Made by a program: the position numbers and the translations under genes. From a virus, in the IMG/VR virus record IMGVR_UViG_3300028843_000046, positions 1 through 22,001 of that record: DNA of 22,001 nt; one strand, 5' to 3'. This document shows, piece after piece, positions 6,950 through 15,681 of the stretch (position 1 is its first letter; each line of letters opens with the position of its first letter). Under the pieces are notes generated by a model. That model was not told where the DNA came from. It saw only the letters and a list, made by a program, of their open reading frames with translations, and made no database searches.

Positions 6950-8926
6950 CTATGTGCTGGTGCTTCTGGTCTTACGATATGCGTACGACCTGTTAGTGGA
7001 GGTGGAGATGGTATTCGATGCACTCGCTGAGCCTGAGTCTACCATACCTGCAGTAGCGCGCATGCCCGCAGATATACTTCTCACTGAATACGCAGCTTGC
7101 GCGCACCCTGCCGCTGTAGTCGCATTGGCTGCGGTTAGGCCTATGTCGATGCTCTCTTGCAATGCGATAGCTTGCGCTTCTAACGCCGCCATGCGGACAC
7201 GTGCGTCCTCGGCAGCGAGGTCTATGTTCGACTGGGATTCTGTAAGCGATATTGAGTGTCGGTTAAACGCGCCCACGTACCCTGATTCCGCAGCGATCCC
7301 GCTGGCGTACTGATTGTGCATTGTCGCATTGGCTTGCGTCCAGTCTGTAAGCGCCCGCAAGTACACGCGCTGGGATTGTGATGCGGTTTGGAACTCCGCT
7401 ATTTCTCCTGATAGCGCCTGCAAGCTGGATGAGTACCAACTCTGTCTGGCCTCATTGCTGCCTCGTTTGGCACTTAACGTGGCTGAATACGCATCGTAAT
7501 TAGCTTCATACACCCCTGTGGCTGACCCTGTGGCTTGGACCTGCGCTGCGTACCCGTCGATCATGGCGGTGTCTGCGTCGATCGCTTGCCCATACGCGCG
7601 CACCGCTTGGGAGAACGACTCGATATTCACCTTGGCTAGGTCTACGTTCTTTAGTATCCCCTGCACATATATTTGGTACTCGGTCAGAGGCTGGGTAAGG
7701 TGCTCTATCTCAGTAGAGTACACGTCAGCCTGCACTCCTATCGTGCCTGCCTGCGCCCCATACGCTGTTACCTTGGCGCTGTTGGTGTCCAGCACCGCGT
7801 TCTGGGACACTATCGCTCTGGTGTAGGCGTTGTATTCCGCGATCACCGCCCCGGCGTAAGTCTGGTACGCCCCCACTAACGCCCGCACCCCTTTCAGTTG
7901 CTCGTTGAACACGGACACCAGTAGGTTGGCGTATTCTATCTGCATAGCTACGTTGAATTTGAGCGTCTGTACTAACTTGCTAGCGTAGTTCAAGTGTACC
8001 GCCCCATTGGTGGCTTCTAGCACCAGCGCGGACTTAACCGCCTCTGTAACATGCTTTAACGCGCGTTGGTGCAGTTCCCCGCGGGCCTTCTCGTACTGCT
8101 CGCGGTCCTTGAACGAGGCCTCGTAGGCTAAGTCTGACAGCGCGCTAACCAGCGGCCCTGTGGCGTTGTTGAACCCCGCCGCCGCGAACTTGTCGAAGAC
8201 GCCTCGCTCCGCCTTGTCGTACTCGTGGTCTGCCCCTCTGCTAGCCCTGTCCAGCATTACCTGCTGTTCTGGGAACCCCACGACCTCCACCCCAGATAAG
8301 CCCCGGCCAATGGCGTCTAGCAGCCCTTGGCTTATTTGCATGTTGAATTTGTCTGGCTGCTCTAACAGCTGTAGCTCCGGCAATGTAGGGGGCACTGGCG
8401 CCGGCCCCTGCATAGTGTCTATATCCGTTAGCTCGTACGTCAGGGTAGGGACGTCAAGGAACGCTGGCACTGTGCCCACCGTAATCACGGGGGTGTCCAG
8501 CACTGATAGCCCGGCATCACTGCCGACGGGCAGGTACGGGGCCTCCGGGTATCCTACGTCAGGGGCACCTACGTTGTGGGTGGGGAGGCCCGTAGGCAGT
8601 ATGTAATCCCCATATAGGGCGGCCCCTATGTCCCGCAGGGCGATGGTAGCGATGTCCTCGTATGTGCCGTCGTATGCGGGAGAGCTTACCTGTGTGTCTA
8701 TAACCCCGTCTGTGGGAACCGTATGCGCTGCCCGGGCCACTGGATCTGGTAGCGCAACACCTATGCTGCTACTGAATTCTGATATTGGTATCTTGGGCGA
8801 CTCCACCTCAACACCATTGCACGAGTTAGCCGCATTGGCGGCGTCGTCAAGGTAATCCTTGACCATATCGAATATCTGCGCCGATACGGTGTCGTCCTGA
8901 TTCGATGGGGGTAGCCAAGTACTCAT
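6950..8926 (-). CDS. Large Ala-rich helical virion protein (second of two similar proteins)
   Basis: This 658-residue protein has a Pro/Asp/Val-rich, extended N-terminal third (about residues 40-195, with repeated P-x-V or P-x-L turns). A long Ala/Gln/Glu-rich region from about 225 to 610 predicts continuous helices or coiled coil. The end is Ser/Thr-rich and basic (NRSYAYRKTRSTST). The ATG overlaps the stop of the upstream gene in ATGA. The layout closely matches the 674-residue neighbour, including an F-x-x-AM-x-x-x-x-ANLL stretch (FNVAMQIEYANLL), so the two may be paralogues. Long helical proteins in a podovirus-type structural block could be ejection proteins or part of a tail core. No enzyme motif is visible. 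It is a gene with high certainty, but its function is inferred. Confidence 0.7.
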   Translation of the reverse strand: MSTWLPPSNQDDTVSAQIFDMVKDYLDDAANAANSCNGVEVESPKIPISEFSSSIGVALPDPVARAAHTVPTDGVIDTQVSSPAYDGTYEDIATIALRDIGAALYGDYILPTGLPTHNVGAPDVGYPEAPYLPVGSDAGLSVLDTPVITVGTVPAFLDVPTLTYELTDIDTMQGPAPVPPTLPELQLLEQPDKFNMQISQGLLDAIGRGLSGVEVVGFPEQQVMLDRASRGADHEYDKAERGVFDKFAAAGFNNATGPLVSALSDLAYEASFKDREQYEKARGELHQRALKHVTEAVKSALVLEATNGAVHLNYASKLVQTLKFNVAMQIEYANLLVSVFNEQLKGVRALVGAYQTYAGAVIAEYNAYTRAIVSQNAVLDTNSAKVTAYGAQAGTIGVQADVYSTEIEHLTQPLTEYQIYVQGILKNVDLAKVNIESFSQAVRAYGQAIDADTAMIDGYAAQVQATGSATGVYEANYDAYSATLSAKRGSNEARQSWYSSSLQALSGEIAEFQTASQSQRVYLRALTDWTQANATMHNQYASGIAAESGYVGAFNRHSISLTESQSNIDLAAEDARVRMAALEAQAIALQESIDIGLTAANATTAAGCAQAAYSVRSISAGMRATAGMVDSGSASASNTISTSTNRSYAYRKTRSTST

Positions 8927-10947
8927 GCGCTGATCGACTCTATTGCAGTATCTGACTCTGCGTAGTTAAGGCTGCCAGAGTAGCTCTCACGAGATGCCTT
9001 GCTCTTAGTCGCCTGTAAATTGCCCACAGCGCTTATCGCCGCAGACGCCCGGAACCCTGATAGCTTGCCTGATGCTACAGCGGCTCCAGCTCTCCCTGAC
9101 GCCTCGTATGCCCTAGCGTACGCCTTAGCCAGCGACTCGTTCGCCGACTGGGCAAGGCCCGCCGCTGTTGCTGAAGACAGGATAGCAGTCTTGGTGAATC
9201 TGGATATTGCGTCGCCTATGGCGGACACTGCCTTGGGCTCTACTGCGTCTCTGGCGGTATCCGCCCGCAATAGTGCCGTGCTCTCTATAAACGCGCCTAG
9301 CTCCCCCGCTATGTCGTAGCTGGCTGCGGCGTTCTTCGCGGAGCTGCTTTCGTGCTCCGCGGTTTGTCCTTTGGACAGCCTCATCTTGCGGATGGCCTCG
9401 ACCCCAGCGCTGGACGCTAGCGCAGCGGCTTCTACCGCGATGGCCCTAGCCTCCGCAGCCCCGCCGCGCACCTCTATCTTGGTCATGTCGTTCTGGGAGG
9501 ACACAGATTTAGCCTCTGCGCTATACAGCTTGTATTGATTCTTGGCATCCTGCACCTCTGCGGAGTACGCGACCACCCCCGCGGTGTACGTCAGCATAGC
9601 GCTTCTGGCTTTAGCCACTTCTGCTTCCTGCGCGGTAAGTTGCGCGTTGAGCGCTTCCAGCTTTGCCTTCTCCGCCGACACCAGAGCCTTGAACGCTTGC
9701 GCTTCTGTCTTCTTGGCATCTTCTCCTATTGAGAATTCTCTAGCTAGTAGCTTATTTGTGCGGCCTACAGTATCCACAGCTTCTGCCTGCGCCACCATAG
9801 CCTGCGCAGCCGTGGTGACTTGCAGTAGGGCCGCATTATACTCTGTAGCCTGCGCCTCGAACGCTAGCACCTGCGCGTTGTACGCGGCGGCTATACCTTT
9901 CGCGGCTAGCAGGTTGGCAGTAGCCCATTCCATAGCGTACGCAAACCTAGCGTCGTACACCCCTAGATTTATGTTTATTAGCATCTTCTCCGCTTCCGCC
10001 GCAACCACGTATGCGTTGCTTATAACTTCGTCCCTGTACAGCGCTGAAAACAGCGCCTCGCTGTCCTCCACATAGGTAGTGATAATCCCGTCCAGCCAGC
10101 TGTCATACCCCGCGGCGGCGTCTAGCACGGGCAGGCCTCTTTTCGTCAGCGACGGCACTATGCGTCTAGCCGGACGGGCGTCACCCATTATGCGGCTTCT
10201 GTCCACCGCGGTGCCAGTAAGCATAGCCCCGACGACCTCAAATACTTCGGGTATCAGTAGCTCGTAGTCAGGCACTGCGTCTGCGGGCAGTACTACGTTG
10301 TTCAGCAAGTCGATGGCCTCCTCTATCGCTGTGTAGTCTATGGTCACGTCTAGCGGATCAAGGACAATCTCCCCGGGCAGAGATACCACTATCGCTTCCA
10401 GCTCTGGCTTTATTGCGTCCCCGAACTCAGCGTCTGGCACCACAAGCGTGGGGACCGAAGCTATCGCGGGGTCGTACTGCGCAGGAGCAGTGGGAGCAGT
10501 GGGAGGAGCGCCCGCCGCAGGGGCGGCAGGGGCGGCAGGGGCCGCGCCAGTGGGGGCTACTATGCTATCGCTTGGTGCGTTGACATCGTTTAGCGTTGGG
10601 GTAACCCAAGCCACTCTGTCCTCGTATGCGGGTGCGGGTGCGGTGTCCAGATCCCCTGCAGTGACTTTGTGGATGGCCGGAGCGGTCCATGACGGGGCCT
10701 TGTATATGACCGCTGGTAACTGCGCAGCTTGGTAGTCCGCCAGCGCCTGAATCACTAAGAGCGCATCCGCACCTGCGGCGTCCGCGTTGGCGTTTATCAT
10801 AGCGATAAGGTCGTTCACGTAGTTGGCTTCCGCCAGCGCCGTAGCGGCGATGTTATCAACAGGCGTAGTAGTGAACGATGCCGGGCACACCGCGTTTATG
10901 GTCTCGTGGGCCGGGGTCTCTACACAATAGTCGTCGGTGAACGGCAT
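8923..10947 (-). CDS. Large Ala-rich helical virion protein (first of two similar proteins)
   Basis: This 674-residue protein begins MPFTDDYCVETPAHETINAV. Residues 1-130 mix helix with Pro-rich turns, 130-158 form a Pro/Ala hinge (GAAPAAPAAPAAGAPPTAPT), and 160-240 are again Pro- and acid-rich. From about 275 to 640 the protein is Ala/Glu/Lys-rich and should be one long helical region (AYNAQVLAFEAQATEYNAAL, KAKLEALNAQLTAQEAEVAK). FAYAMEWATANLL resembles FNVAMQIEYANLL in the downstream neighbour, supporting common ancestry. The start ATG overlaps the upstream stop in TAATG and has a GGAAG ribosome site. The likely role is structural, such as ejection protein, tail core or long rod-like component. 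No catalytic residues stand out. An alternative is a neck or appendage protein. Confidence 0.7.
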   Translation of the reverse strand: MPFTDDYCVETPAHETINAVCPASFTTTPVDNIAATALAEANYVNDLIAMINANADAAGADALLVIQALADYQAAQLPAVIYKAPSWTAPAIHKVTAGDLDTAPAPAYEDRVAWVTPTLNDVNAPSDSIVAPTGAAPAAPAAPAAGAPPTAPTAPAQYDPAIASVPTLVVPDAEFGDAIKPELEAIVVSLPGEIVLDPLDVTIDYTAIEEAIDLLNNVVLPADAVPDYELLIPEVFEVVGAMLTGTAVDRSRIMGDARPARRIVPSLTKRGLPVLDAAAGYDSWLDGIITTYVEDSEALFSALYRDEVISNAYVVAAEAEKMLININLGVYDARFAYAMEWATANLLAAKGIAAAYNAQVLAFEAQATEYNAALLQVTTAAQAMVAQAEAVDTVGRTNKLLAREFSIGEDAKKTEAQAFKALVSAEKAKLEALNAQLTAQEAEVAKARSAMLTYTAGVVAYSAEVQDAKNQYKLYSAEAKSVSSQNDMTKIEVRGGAAEARAIAVEAAALASSAGVEAIRKMRLSKGQTAEHESSSAKNAAASYDIAGELGAFIESTALLRADTARDAVEPKAVSAIGDAISRFTKTAILSSATAAGLAQSANESLAKAYARAYEASGRAGAAVASGKLSGFRASAAISAVGNLQATKSKASRESYSGSLNYAESDTAIESISA

Positions 10948-12041
10948 TATATCTTCCTGCTCAGCGTCTTGGCTTCAGGTACGACCTTCCTAAGGACAGC
11001 AAACCCTCTGGAGGTAATTTTGAATTTGAAGAACGTACTGCGAAACCCTTTTCCGAAGCTGGTACGGACTGATCTATCGGCGTCGTTCGCAGCGTTGGGG
11101 GAGTCGTATTTATAAGTGGCCGTCTTACCTCTGACATCAGCAGTTACCTCTATGGATAATGGTCTATCGTGGCGTGCGTGCGTGTATGCGCTTCGGACTG
11201 CCTTGCGCTGGTACGAGCCAAGCGACTGGTATCCTGTGTCGATTACGCCGTCCGCGAACTCATCAGCCTCGGTGTATAGCCCGGTAGCGGCGACCGCGTA
11301 TCTGCCCGCCCTGCTTGTATGCTCTAGCCCTGTGTACGCTGACATAGCCCAGTTTACCGTATTCGCGGTAAAAATGTAATTGCGTTCTTCAGTCTCCGAC
11401 GGGTAAACGTCGCTGGCAACGTGGGCGTGCTCTAAAAGCGCGGCCTGAGCGAGCAGCGTATAAGTACCGCCGTCGCTAAGTACCGCCGTCTCGGACACGT
11501 CCCATGTCTGCTCTGTCTGGGATGCCGCACTGTCGCTAAGTACCGCCGTCTCCGCCAGATCGTACGCGCTTACTGAGCTGGTTTTGTCGCTAAGTACCGC
11601 CGTCTCGACCACGGTCTCTAAGCCACCGATGTACGTGTAGTCCGCAAGCGTCGCTGTTTCTGATACATCGCTCGTGCGCTCTGTGCCTTCTACGTGCGCC
11701 TGCCCCACGACCACAGCGGTTTCCACGGCCCCTGCGTAAGGGTAGCTGTGGTACACAGTGTCTGCCACCAGCGCGCCGTCGGTAACGCTCAGCGCCGCGG
11801 CTACACCCACGAGGTACGCACTCGCTACGCCGCCCTGTTCTGTATGGTCTGATACCACTGCGGCACCCGCTAGCGCGTCGTCTTGCAGTGTTGCTGCTTC
11901 AAGCACATCGTAGAACGGGGTGATTATGGGTTCCGGGCTAGTAACAACCGCAACTTCCGTCAGGGAGGACACCACCGTAACAGCGGGGGCCGGGGAGGCC
12001 GTCTGGCCTGTCTCTAATACGTCGTAGCTCGTGGTGGCCAT
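10947..12041 (-). CDS. Virion protein with ETAVLSD repeat array and conserved C-terminal domain
   Basis: This 364-residue protein has two parts. Residues 1 to about 215 hold roughly nine degenerate 18-20-residue units around ETAVLSD or similar (SETATLAD, VETAVLSD, LAETAVLSD, DVSETAVLSD), likely short beta hairpins forming an extended spacer. Residues from about 222 to 364 form a different domain (NYIFTANTVNWAMSAYTGLE, RPLSIEVTADVRGKTATYKY, SFGKGFRSTFFKFKI). Its pattern resembles a beta-sandwich found in other phage structural proteins. The gene begins directly after the upstream stop (TAGATG). Three repeats are nearly identical at DNA level, pointing to recent duplication. A tail-side or appendage role is inferred from the neighbours; no enzyme activity is suggested. 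Confidence 0.72.
   Translation of the reverse strand: MATTSYDVLETGQTASPAPAVTVVSSLTEVAVVTSPEPIITPFYDVLEAATLQDDALAGAAVVSDHTEQGGVASAYLVGVAAALSVTDGALVADTVYHSYPYAGAVETAVVVGQAHVEGTERTSDVSETATLADYTYIGGLETVVETAVLSDKTSSVSAYDLAETAVLSDSAASQTEQTWDVSETAVLSDGGTYTLLAQAALLEHAHVASDVYPSETEERNYIFTANTVNWAMSAYTGLEHTSRAGRYAVAATGLYTEADEFADGVIDTGYQSLGSYQRKAVRSAYTHARHDRPLSIEVTADVRGKTATYKYDSPNAANDADRSVRTSFGKGFRSTFFKFKITSRGFAVLRKVVPEAKTLSRKI
11472..11605 (-). repeat. Near-identical DNA repeats coding for ETAVLSD units
   Basis: The 20-base plus-strand string gtcgctaagtaccgccgtct occurs exactly at 11472-11491, 11532-11551 and 11586-11605, spaced 60 and 54 bases (both multiples of three). A partial extra copy lies at 11461-11474. 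The copies encode the conserved part of the repeat in the 364-residue protein. Confidence 0.92.
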
Positions 12042-14174
12042 CTATAATCCCTCTGTGTCGTTTAGGTTGGCGTACTGCAGGTATCCTAAAAACCGATACA
12101 CGGAGTACTCGCTGGCTTGGTAGCTGCTGTCTAACCCCGACATATCTACCGCGGATATGTCCGGCAGCCACTTAAACTCAAACGACGCCGGGATGCCCTC
12201 GCCCGGGGTATCCGGCACCGCTATAAAAGTATCCCACCCGTGGGTGTACCACCCTACCCCAGCGTCGTAAAACGCGGGCAGTGTGTTGTTTGTCATGGGC
12301 GTAGTCACCGCGGAGAAGGCTATTGCCCCGTCGTCTGCTACCTGCATAGTACCATCGTATGTGTTAGCGAATGAATAAAACCTCGCTATGGGCTCGTGGT
12401 CTATCGTGACCCCTAGCCGGAACTCATCGACTTTGGTTATGTTGGGCGCCTCATATACGTTGCAGGTGGGCGGGTTGCGAGGAGGCCTAGGCACCGTATA
12501 TACCGTCGATACGCCGTCTTTGTTTAGGATTAAGAACAGGTCTTTTCTCATGTTCTCCACAGTAAACGTGGTCACGCCTTGGTTAGGAGGCAGGTGGGAG
12601 TCAACTACGTGCGCAGCCATAGTGCTAACAGAGGCCACCATAGTGCCGGTGCGCAAGTCTACACAGGGCAGAGCGGTTACTGCGCCGAGCTGCTGCGGGT
12701 GGTTACCGAGCGGGGTGCCGAAGATCCACCCGGTAGCGGTAGACACTTTCGTAAGGTTGAAATCCCCTGTGTACCCCGCCCTGCTGCGCGCCATACCGTG
12801 TATCTCCGCCACTACTAGATCGGGGAGGTACAGCTCTGTAGGGGTCTTGTAGTACGCTTTGAATTCTACCTCGGCTACTCTATCTACGTTATCTAGCTGG
12901 GTTTTAGAGGCGTACACCCCAAACTCGCACCTGTCCCCCGCCGCGGTGTACCCCAGCCGCATAGGGAATCGGTCCTCCGATAGCCCAGAGTCTGTGTACG
13001 GCGGCGCCGCGCTATTATCCCCAGCGTAAGCGTCTGCGCATAGCGTCACTATAGGCAGCTTGCTGTATGCCCCCGTTGTTGGCCCTCCCTGCCCATCTGA
13101 GGATATGGACAGCTCCTCTACCTGCTGCAGTATTTCGTACCCTGTTATGTCTGCTCGCTGGGAGCCGTACACTATCAGTTGCTTTACCGCCTTGCTGCCG
13201 TCCGGCGAGAACGTCCAGTACACGGTACTGCCTATGGCGTAGCTCACGTCGGTCAGTGGGGTGCTAGCGTCGTACTTAGCGTCCCAAGTGTCTAGGATCT
13301 CCATCGAGTTGAGGTTGACTATTGGCTGTCCTGTTATTCTAGCCCCGGACACCGTGGGCATAACGATATTATAGGATAGCAGCCATTGGGTATCTGGTAT
13401 CTCCGCGTTTTGCACTACGACGATCAGCTTGCCGCCTGCCTTGTAGTAGCACGCGCCTGCTAAGAATGTGCCCGGGACTCCCGCGTGGGCCGCCCATACA
13501 GGCACCCCGTTCCAGAACACATTAGCTGCGAACGTGACTGATACTGATGTCTGCGGATCTACTCCGTAGCTAAGCTCGAAGTCTAGCTGCGAGTACGAAG
13601 TTATGCCTCTGCTGGTCCACGTATGCGGCACTGGTATGTAAAACGTGTGCATCGGGTTCTCACCCCTGTGCATCTTATACCCTACGAACTCCGAAGAAGA
13701 TGGTAGCCACGACTTGTCGTTCCCTACGTCGTTAGAGTACCCGCCGCCATACTTGCCCGCTACATACCCGTTGCCGCCTAACAGCTTTCCCTCTGTGCTT
13801 ATCGCCAAAGGCATGGCGTCGAATATAGTGGCCTCCTCACCCCATGTGTTGATGAATCCAGCGCCCTCTTTCCAAGACTGTTTTATAGGCGGCCCGAAAA
13901 GGAACTCCCCCTCGGTGCTCTCCTCCGCCTCCCTAGGCTGAGCTACGCGTGTCGTCTCCACCACGTCAGGCGGCCAGATGGTAAGGTAGCTTACATGCTG
14001 GTCGTCCACCACCTCAACGATACCACCGTACGGCAGCTCGAAGGTTTTCGTAAGGCTGGCTAGCCCTGCGCTCTCCTTCAGCGCGCTGACTAGATTGCCT
14101 AGCTGTATAGCATCGGGCGTGGCTTTCTTGCCGAACTCCTCATCGTCCTTGATGAAGATATTGCCCGTAAACAT
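12042..14174 (-). CDS. Large virion structural protein of unknown function
   Basis: This 710-residue protein begins MFTGNIFIKDDEEFGKKATP, then a short helical part (IQLGNLVSALKESAGLASL) and a strand segment (LPYGGIVEVVDDQHVSYLTI, about residues 47-66). The rest is rich in aromatic residues, Gly, Thr and Val, with many short strands and few charged helices, as in beta-rich tail or baseplate proteins. The C-terminus has FEFKWLPDISAVDMSGLDSS and ends with RFLGYLQYANLNDTEGL. The start overlaps the upstream stop in TAATG with no strong ribosome site, so translation probably depends on coupling. No hydrolase or lyase motif was recognised. A tail hub, baseplate-like or host-contact component is possible. 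That it is a structural protein rests on neighbours and composition. Confidence 0.62.
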   Translation of the reverse strand: MFTGNIFIKDDEEFGKKATPDAIQLGNLVSALKESAGLASLTKTFELPYGGIVEVVDDQHVSYLTIWPPDVVETTRVAQPREAEESTEGEFLFGPPIKQSWKEGAGFINTWGEEATIFDAMPLAISTEGKLLGGNGYVAGKYGGGYSNDVGNDKSWLPSSSEFVGYKMHRGENPMHTFYIPVPHTWTSRGITSYSQLDFELSYGVDPQTSVSVTFAANVFWNGVPVWAAHAGVPGTFLAGACYYKAGGKLIVVVQNAEIPDTQWLLSYNIVMPTVSGARITGQPIVNLNSMEILDTWDAKYDASTPLTDVSYAIGSTVYWTFSPDGSKAVKQLIVYGSQRADITGYEILQQVEELSISSDGQGGPTTGAYSKLPIVTLCADAYAGDNSAAPPYTDSGLSEDRFPMRLGYTAAGDRCEFGVYASKTQLDNVDRVAEVEFKAYYKTPTELYLPDLVVAEIHGMARSRAGYTGDFNLTKVSTATGWIFGTPLGNHPQQLGAVTALPCVDLRTGTMVASVSTMAAHVVDSHLPPNQGVTTFTVENMRKDLFLILNKDGVSTVYTVPRPPRNPPTCNVYEAPNITKVDEFRLGVTIDHEPIARFYSFANTYDGTMQVADDGAIAFSAVTTPMTNNTLPAFYDAGVGWYTHGWDTFIAVPDTPGEGIPASFEFKWLPDISAVDMSGLDSSYQASEYSVYRFLGYLQYANLNDTEGL

Positions 14175-14749
14175 TAGCTGTCAGTCAGCTCTACTTCGTA
14201 CCCGAGGTTAAACACATCGGTGTTGTTCAGCGTGCGGGACGCGGCGAAGCGCGTAGCGGAGGCTAGAACACCAGACGTAGACCCTCGGTTAGCAGAAGAC
14301 AGCAGCCCCGCGCCATAGAACGTGACCGAGCTAGCCGACACGATAGTGAACGCGGCGCGAGCGGACAAGTTGCCGATCTTACCAGCGGTCGCTGCTGTGG
14401 GGGTCCACGCGGGCCTCACAGTCCCAGAGAACCCCTCGGTGGTGCTGACGTTCTCAGTGGAGTTGCCTGTGAAGTTGGCAGCGGTCCAACCTACTGCAGG
14501 AGTAGCATTGCCGCTGTAAAGCGCTAAATACCACGCTGCTTCCTTGGCGGTGACGCCGAACGCCACGTCTAGAATATGCAGGATGCCCTCAGCAGGGATA
14601 AGGTTTGGGTCAGACTGCTCGTCTTCGCCGTTTACGTCGTGCGTGTATAGGCCGCGGGCCATAATACCGCCGTGGATGAGTACGCCGCCGTCTGTCACTT
14701 TATAATCACCGTTAGCGACGAACCGGCGAATCTCATTTGCGTGTTTCAT
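14174..14749 (-). CDS. Virion structural protein, 191 residues
   Basis: I choose the ATG at 14749-14747 (MKHANEIRRFVANGDYKVTD), which gives 191 residues. A longer frame from 14812 would overlap the upstream gene by 62 bases, while the chosen start has AGGA 8 bases upstream and lies one base after the upstream stop. The protein reads as a beta-rich fold with a helical first turn (GGVLIHGGIMARGLYTHDVN, then EGILHILDVAF) and an Ala/Thr/Ser-rich second half (SARAAFTIVSASSVTFYGAG, SATRFAASRTLNNTDVFNLG). The second half resembles the small 'WGTV ... LTASKT' type phage protein encoded at 20316-19906. Proteins beginning MKH.NE.RRF are, to my recollection, recurrent in podovirus structural clusters. 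A capsid or tail decoration role is likely; the exact position in the virion is unknown. Confidence 0.72.
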   Translation of the reverse strand: MKHANEIRRFVANGDYKVTDGGVLIHGGIMARGLYTHDVNGEDEQSDPNLIPAEGILHILDVAFGVTAKEAAWYLALYSGNATPAVGWTAANFTGNSTENVSTTEGFSGTVRPAWTPTAATAGKIGNLSARAAFTIVSASSVTFYGAGLLSSANRGSTSGVLASATRFAASRTLNNTDVFNLGYEVELTDS

Positions 14750-14750
14750 A

Positions 14751-15641
14751 TTAATAATCCTGAGTGGAAAAGATGAATACTCGGTCGTCTTCGACAACCA
14801 TACTACCAGCATGTAGGGGCAATCCCTCTAGCCGATCTGCTTGCGGATACTCTACTGCGCCGGACGGCTGACCTACAGCGATGCCGACCTCAGTAAACCA
14901 CAAGGCAAATTCTGCGCCGCCAGTGCCTTTATGGCGGGTGTCATATACTGCGGATACGCCCCGGGCAGAGGTATCGCCCACTGTGCGCATAGAAAATTCG
15001 TTAGGGGAGGTGCCCGATAGGAACACTACTGAGTTGCGTAGTCCTACATATACTCCGCCGGACAACGGGGCTACCCAGAATATGCGCTGGCCAAATCGGA
15101 GCACGTTCCTAGCGGCGCTGTACACCCCGAACCTCATAGCTTCTGACCACATAAATGTGCTGCCTCTGGCTACCAATAGCCTACCCTGCCACGCGTGTAT
15201 GTAATCCCCGCCGGGCAGTTCGTCCAGCTGGTACTCCTCCTGCTCGTCGTTTTCGTAGTACCCAGCGCCTAAGGGATAGGCCACCTCGTCTCGTATCGTG
15301 CGGATACTATCATAGTCAGAGTACACAGGGGCACCGTCCAGCACCGTCCAGCAAACTGCGCCTGTTACAGGTGCTATTGCAGTGAACGACGCATCGCCAA
15401 CCACCCCTACTTGCCCATTACGAACCGCGTAGGTCTTGCTATTGTGCTTGAATATGCTGGAGTAGCGCGCGCCGTCTTCCTGCGCCCACTTGCGGCGTGT
15501 CGTTGCTACGCCGTGTCGGTCTATGTTCACGTCTTCCGCCGCTAGCAGCCCATCCGCAGGGACGGAGTGGTCGTCTACAGCGTTGACCATGCCTAGAGGC
15601 CACGGGCCGTACGCCAGCACGTCTTGTGGATTAACTTGCAT
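14751..15641 (-). CDS. Tail-associated protein with propeller-like repeats
   Basis: This 296-residue protein begins MQVNPQDVLAYGPWPLGMVN and continues with ADGLLAAEDVNIDRHGVATT (about residues 29-48), an opening for phage proteins that set up per-position metadata-like strands. Repeated strand and Gly/Trp turns follow: DYIHAWQGRLLVARGSTFMW (about 146-165), then RIFWVAPLSGGVYVGLRNSV and VVFLSGTSPNEF. This WQGRLLVARG...MWSEA pattern recurs in structural proteins of podovirus-like phages and suggests a beta-propeller or solenoid. Its role is probably in the tail or neck. It follows a 46-base gap that holds a small hairpin and shows no good ribosome site. Function is assigned by pattern only. Confidence 0.68.
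   Translation of the reverse strand: MQVNPQDVLAYGPWPLGMVNAVDDHSVPADGLLAAEDVNIDRHGVATTRRKWAQEDGARYSSIFKHNSKTYAVRNGQVGVVGDASFTAIAPVTGAVCWTVLDGAPVYSDYDSIRTIRDEVAYPLGAGYYENDEQEEYQLDELPGGDYIHAWQGRLLVARGSTFMWSEAMRFGVYSAARNVLRFGQRIFWVAPLSGGVYVGLRNSVVFLSGTSPNEFSMRTVGDTSARGVSAVYDTRHKGTGGAEFALWFTEVGIAVGQPSGAVEYPQADRLEGLPLHAGSMVVEDDRVFIFSTQDY
14758..14761 (-). promoter_or_regulatory. Ribosome binding site that decides the start of the 191-residue protein
   Basis: AGGA on the minus strand is spaced 8 bases from the ATG at 14749. It lies just upstream of the TAA-T-ATG junction and supports the shorter start over the longer open frame from 14812. Confidence 0.65.
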
Positions 15642-15655
15642 GCTGCGTATTATGC

Positions 15656-15681
15656 ACTACTGCTCTCTACATTACAGTAGT
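15656..15681 (-). promoter_or_regulatory. Hairpin in the leader of the 296-residue protein gene
   Basis: Within the 46-base gap between the fibre gene and the next gene, actactg (15656-15662) and cagtagt (15675-15681) form a 7-bp stem with a 12-base loop, about 15 bases before the ATG. The gap lacks a clear Shine-Dalgarno sequence and a T-run. The structure may tune translation or mark an mRNA processing site; it may also be chance. Confidence 0.45.

Noticed and set aside
9542-10075. Plus-strand open frame of 177 codons rich in Ala, Ser and Cys
   Set aside because: It is antisense to the Ala-rich helical protein, whose codon pattern removes stops on the opposite strand. No sensible domain.
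14750-14812. Longer start for the 191-residue protein at 14812
   Set aside because: It would overlap the upstream gene by 62 bases. The internal ATG at 14749 has a good ribosome site and the one-base junction typical of this module.
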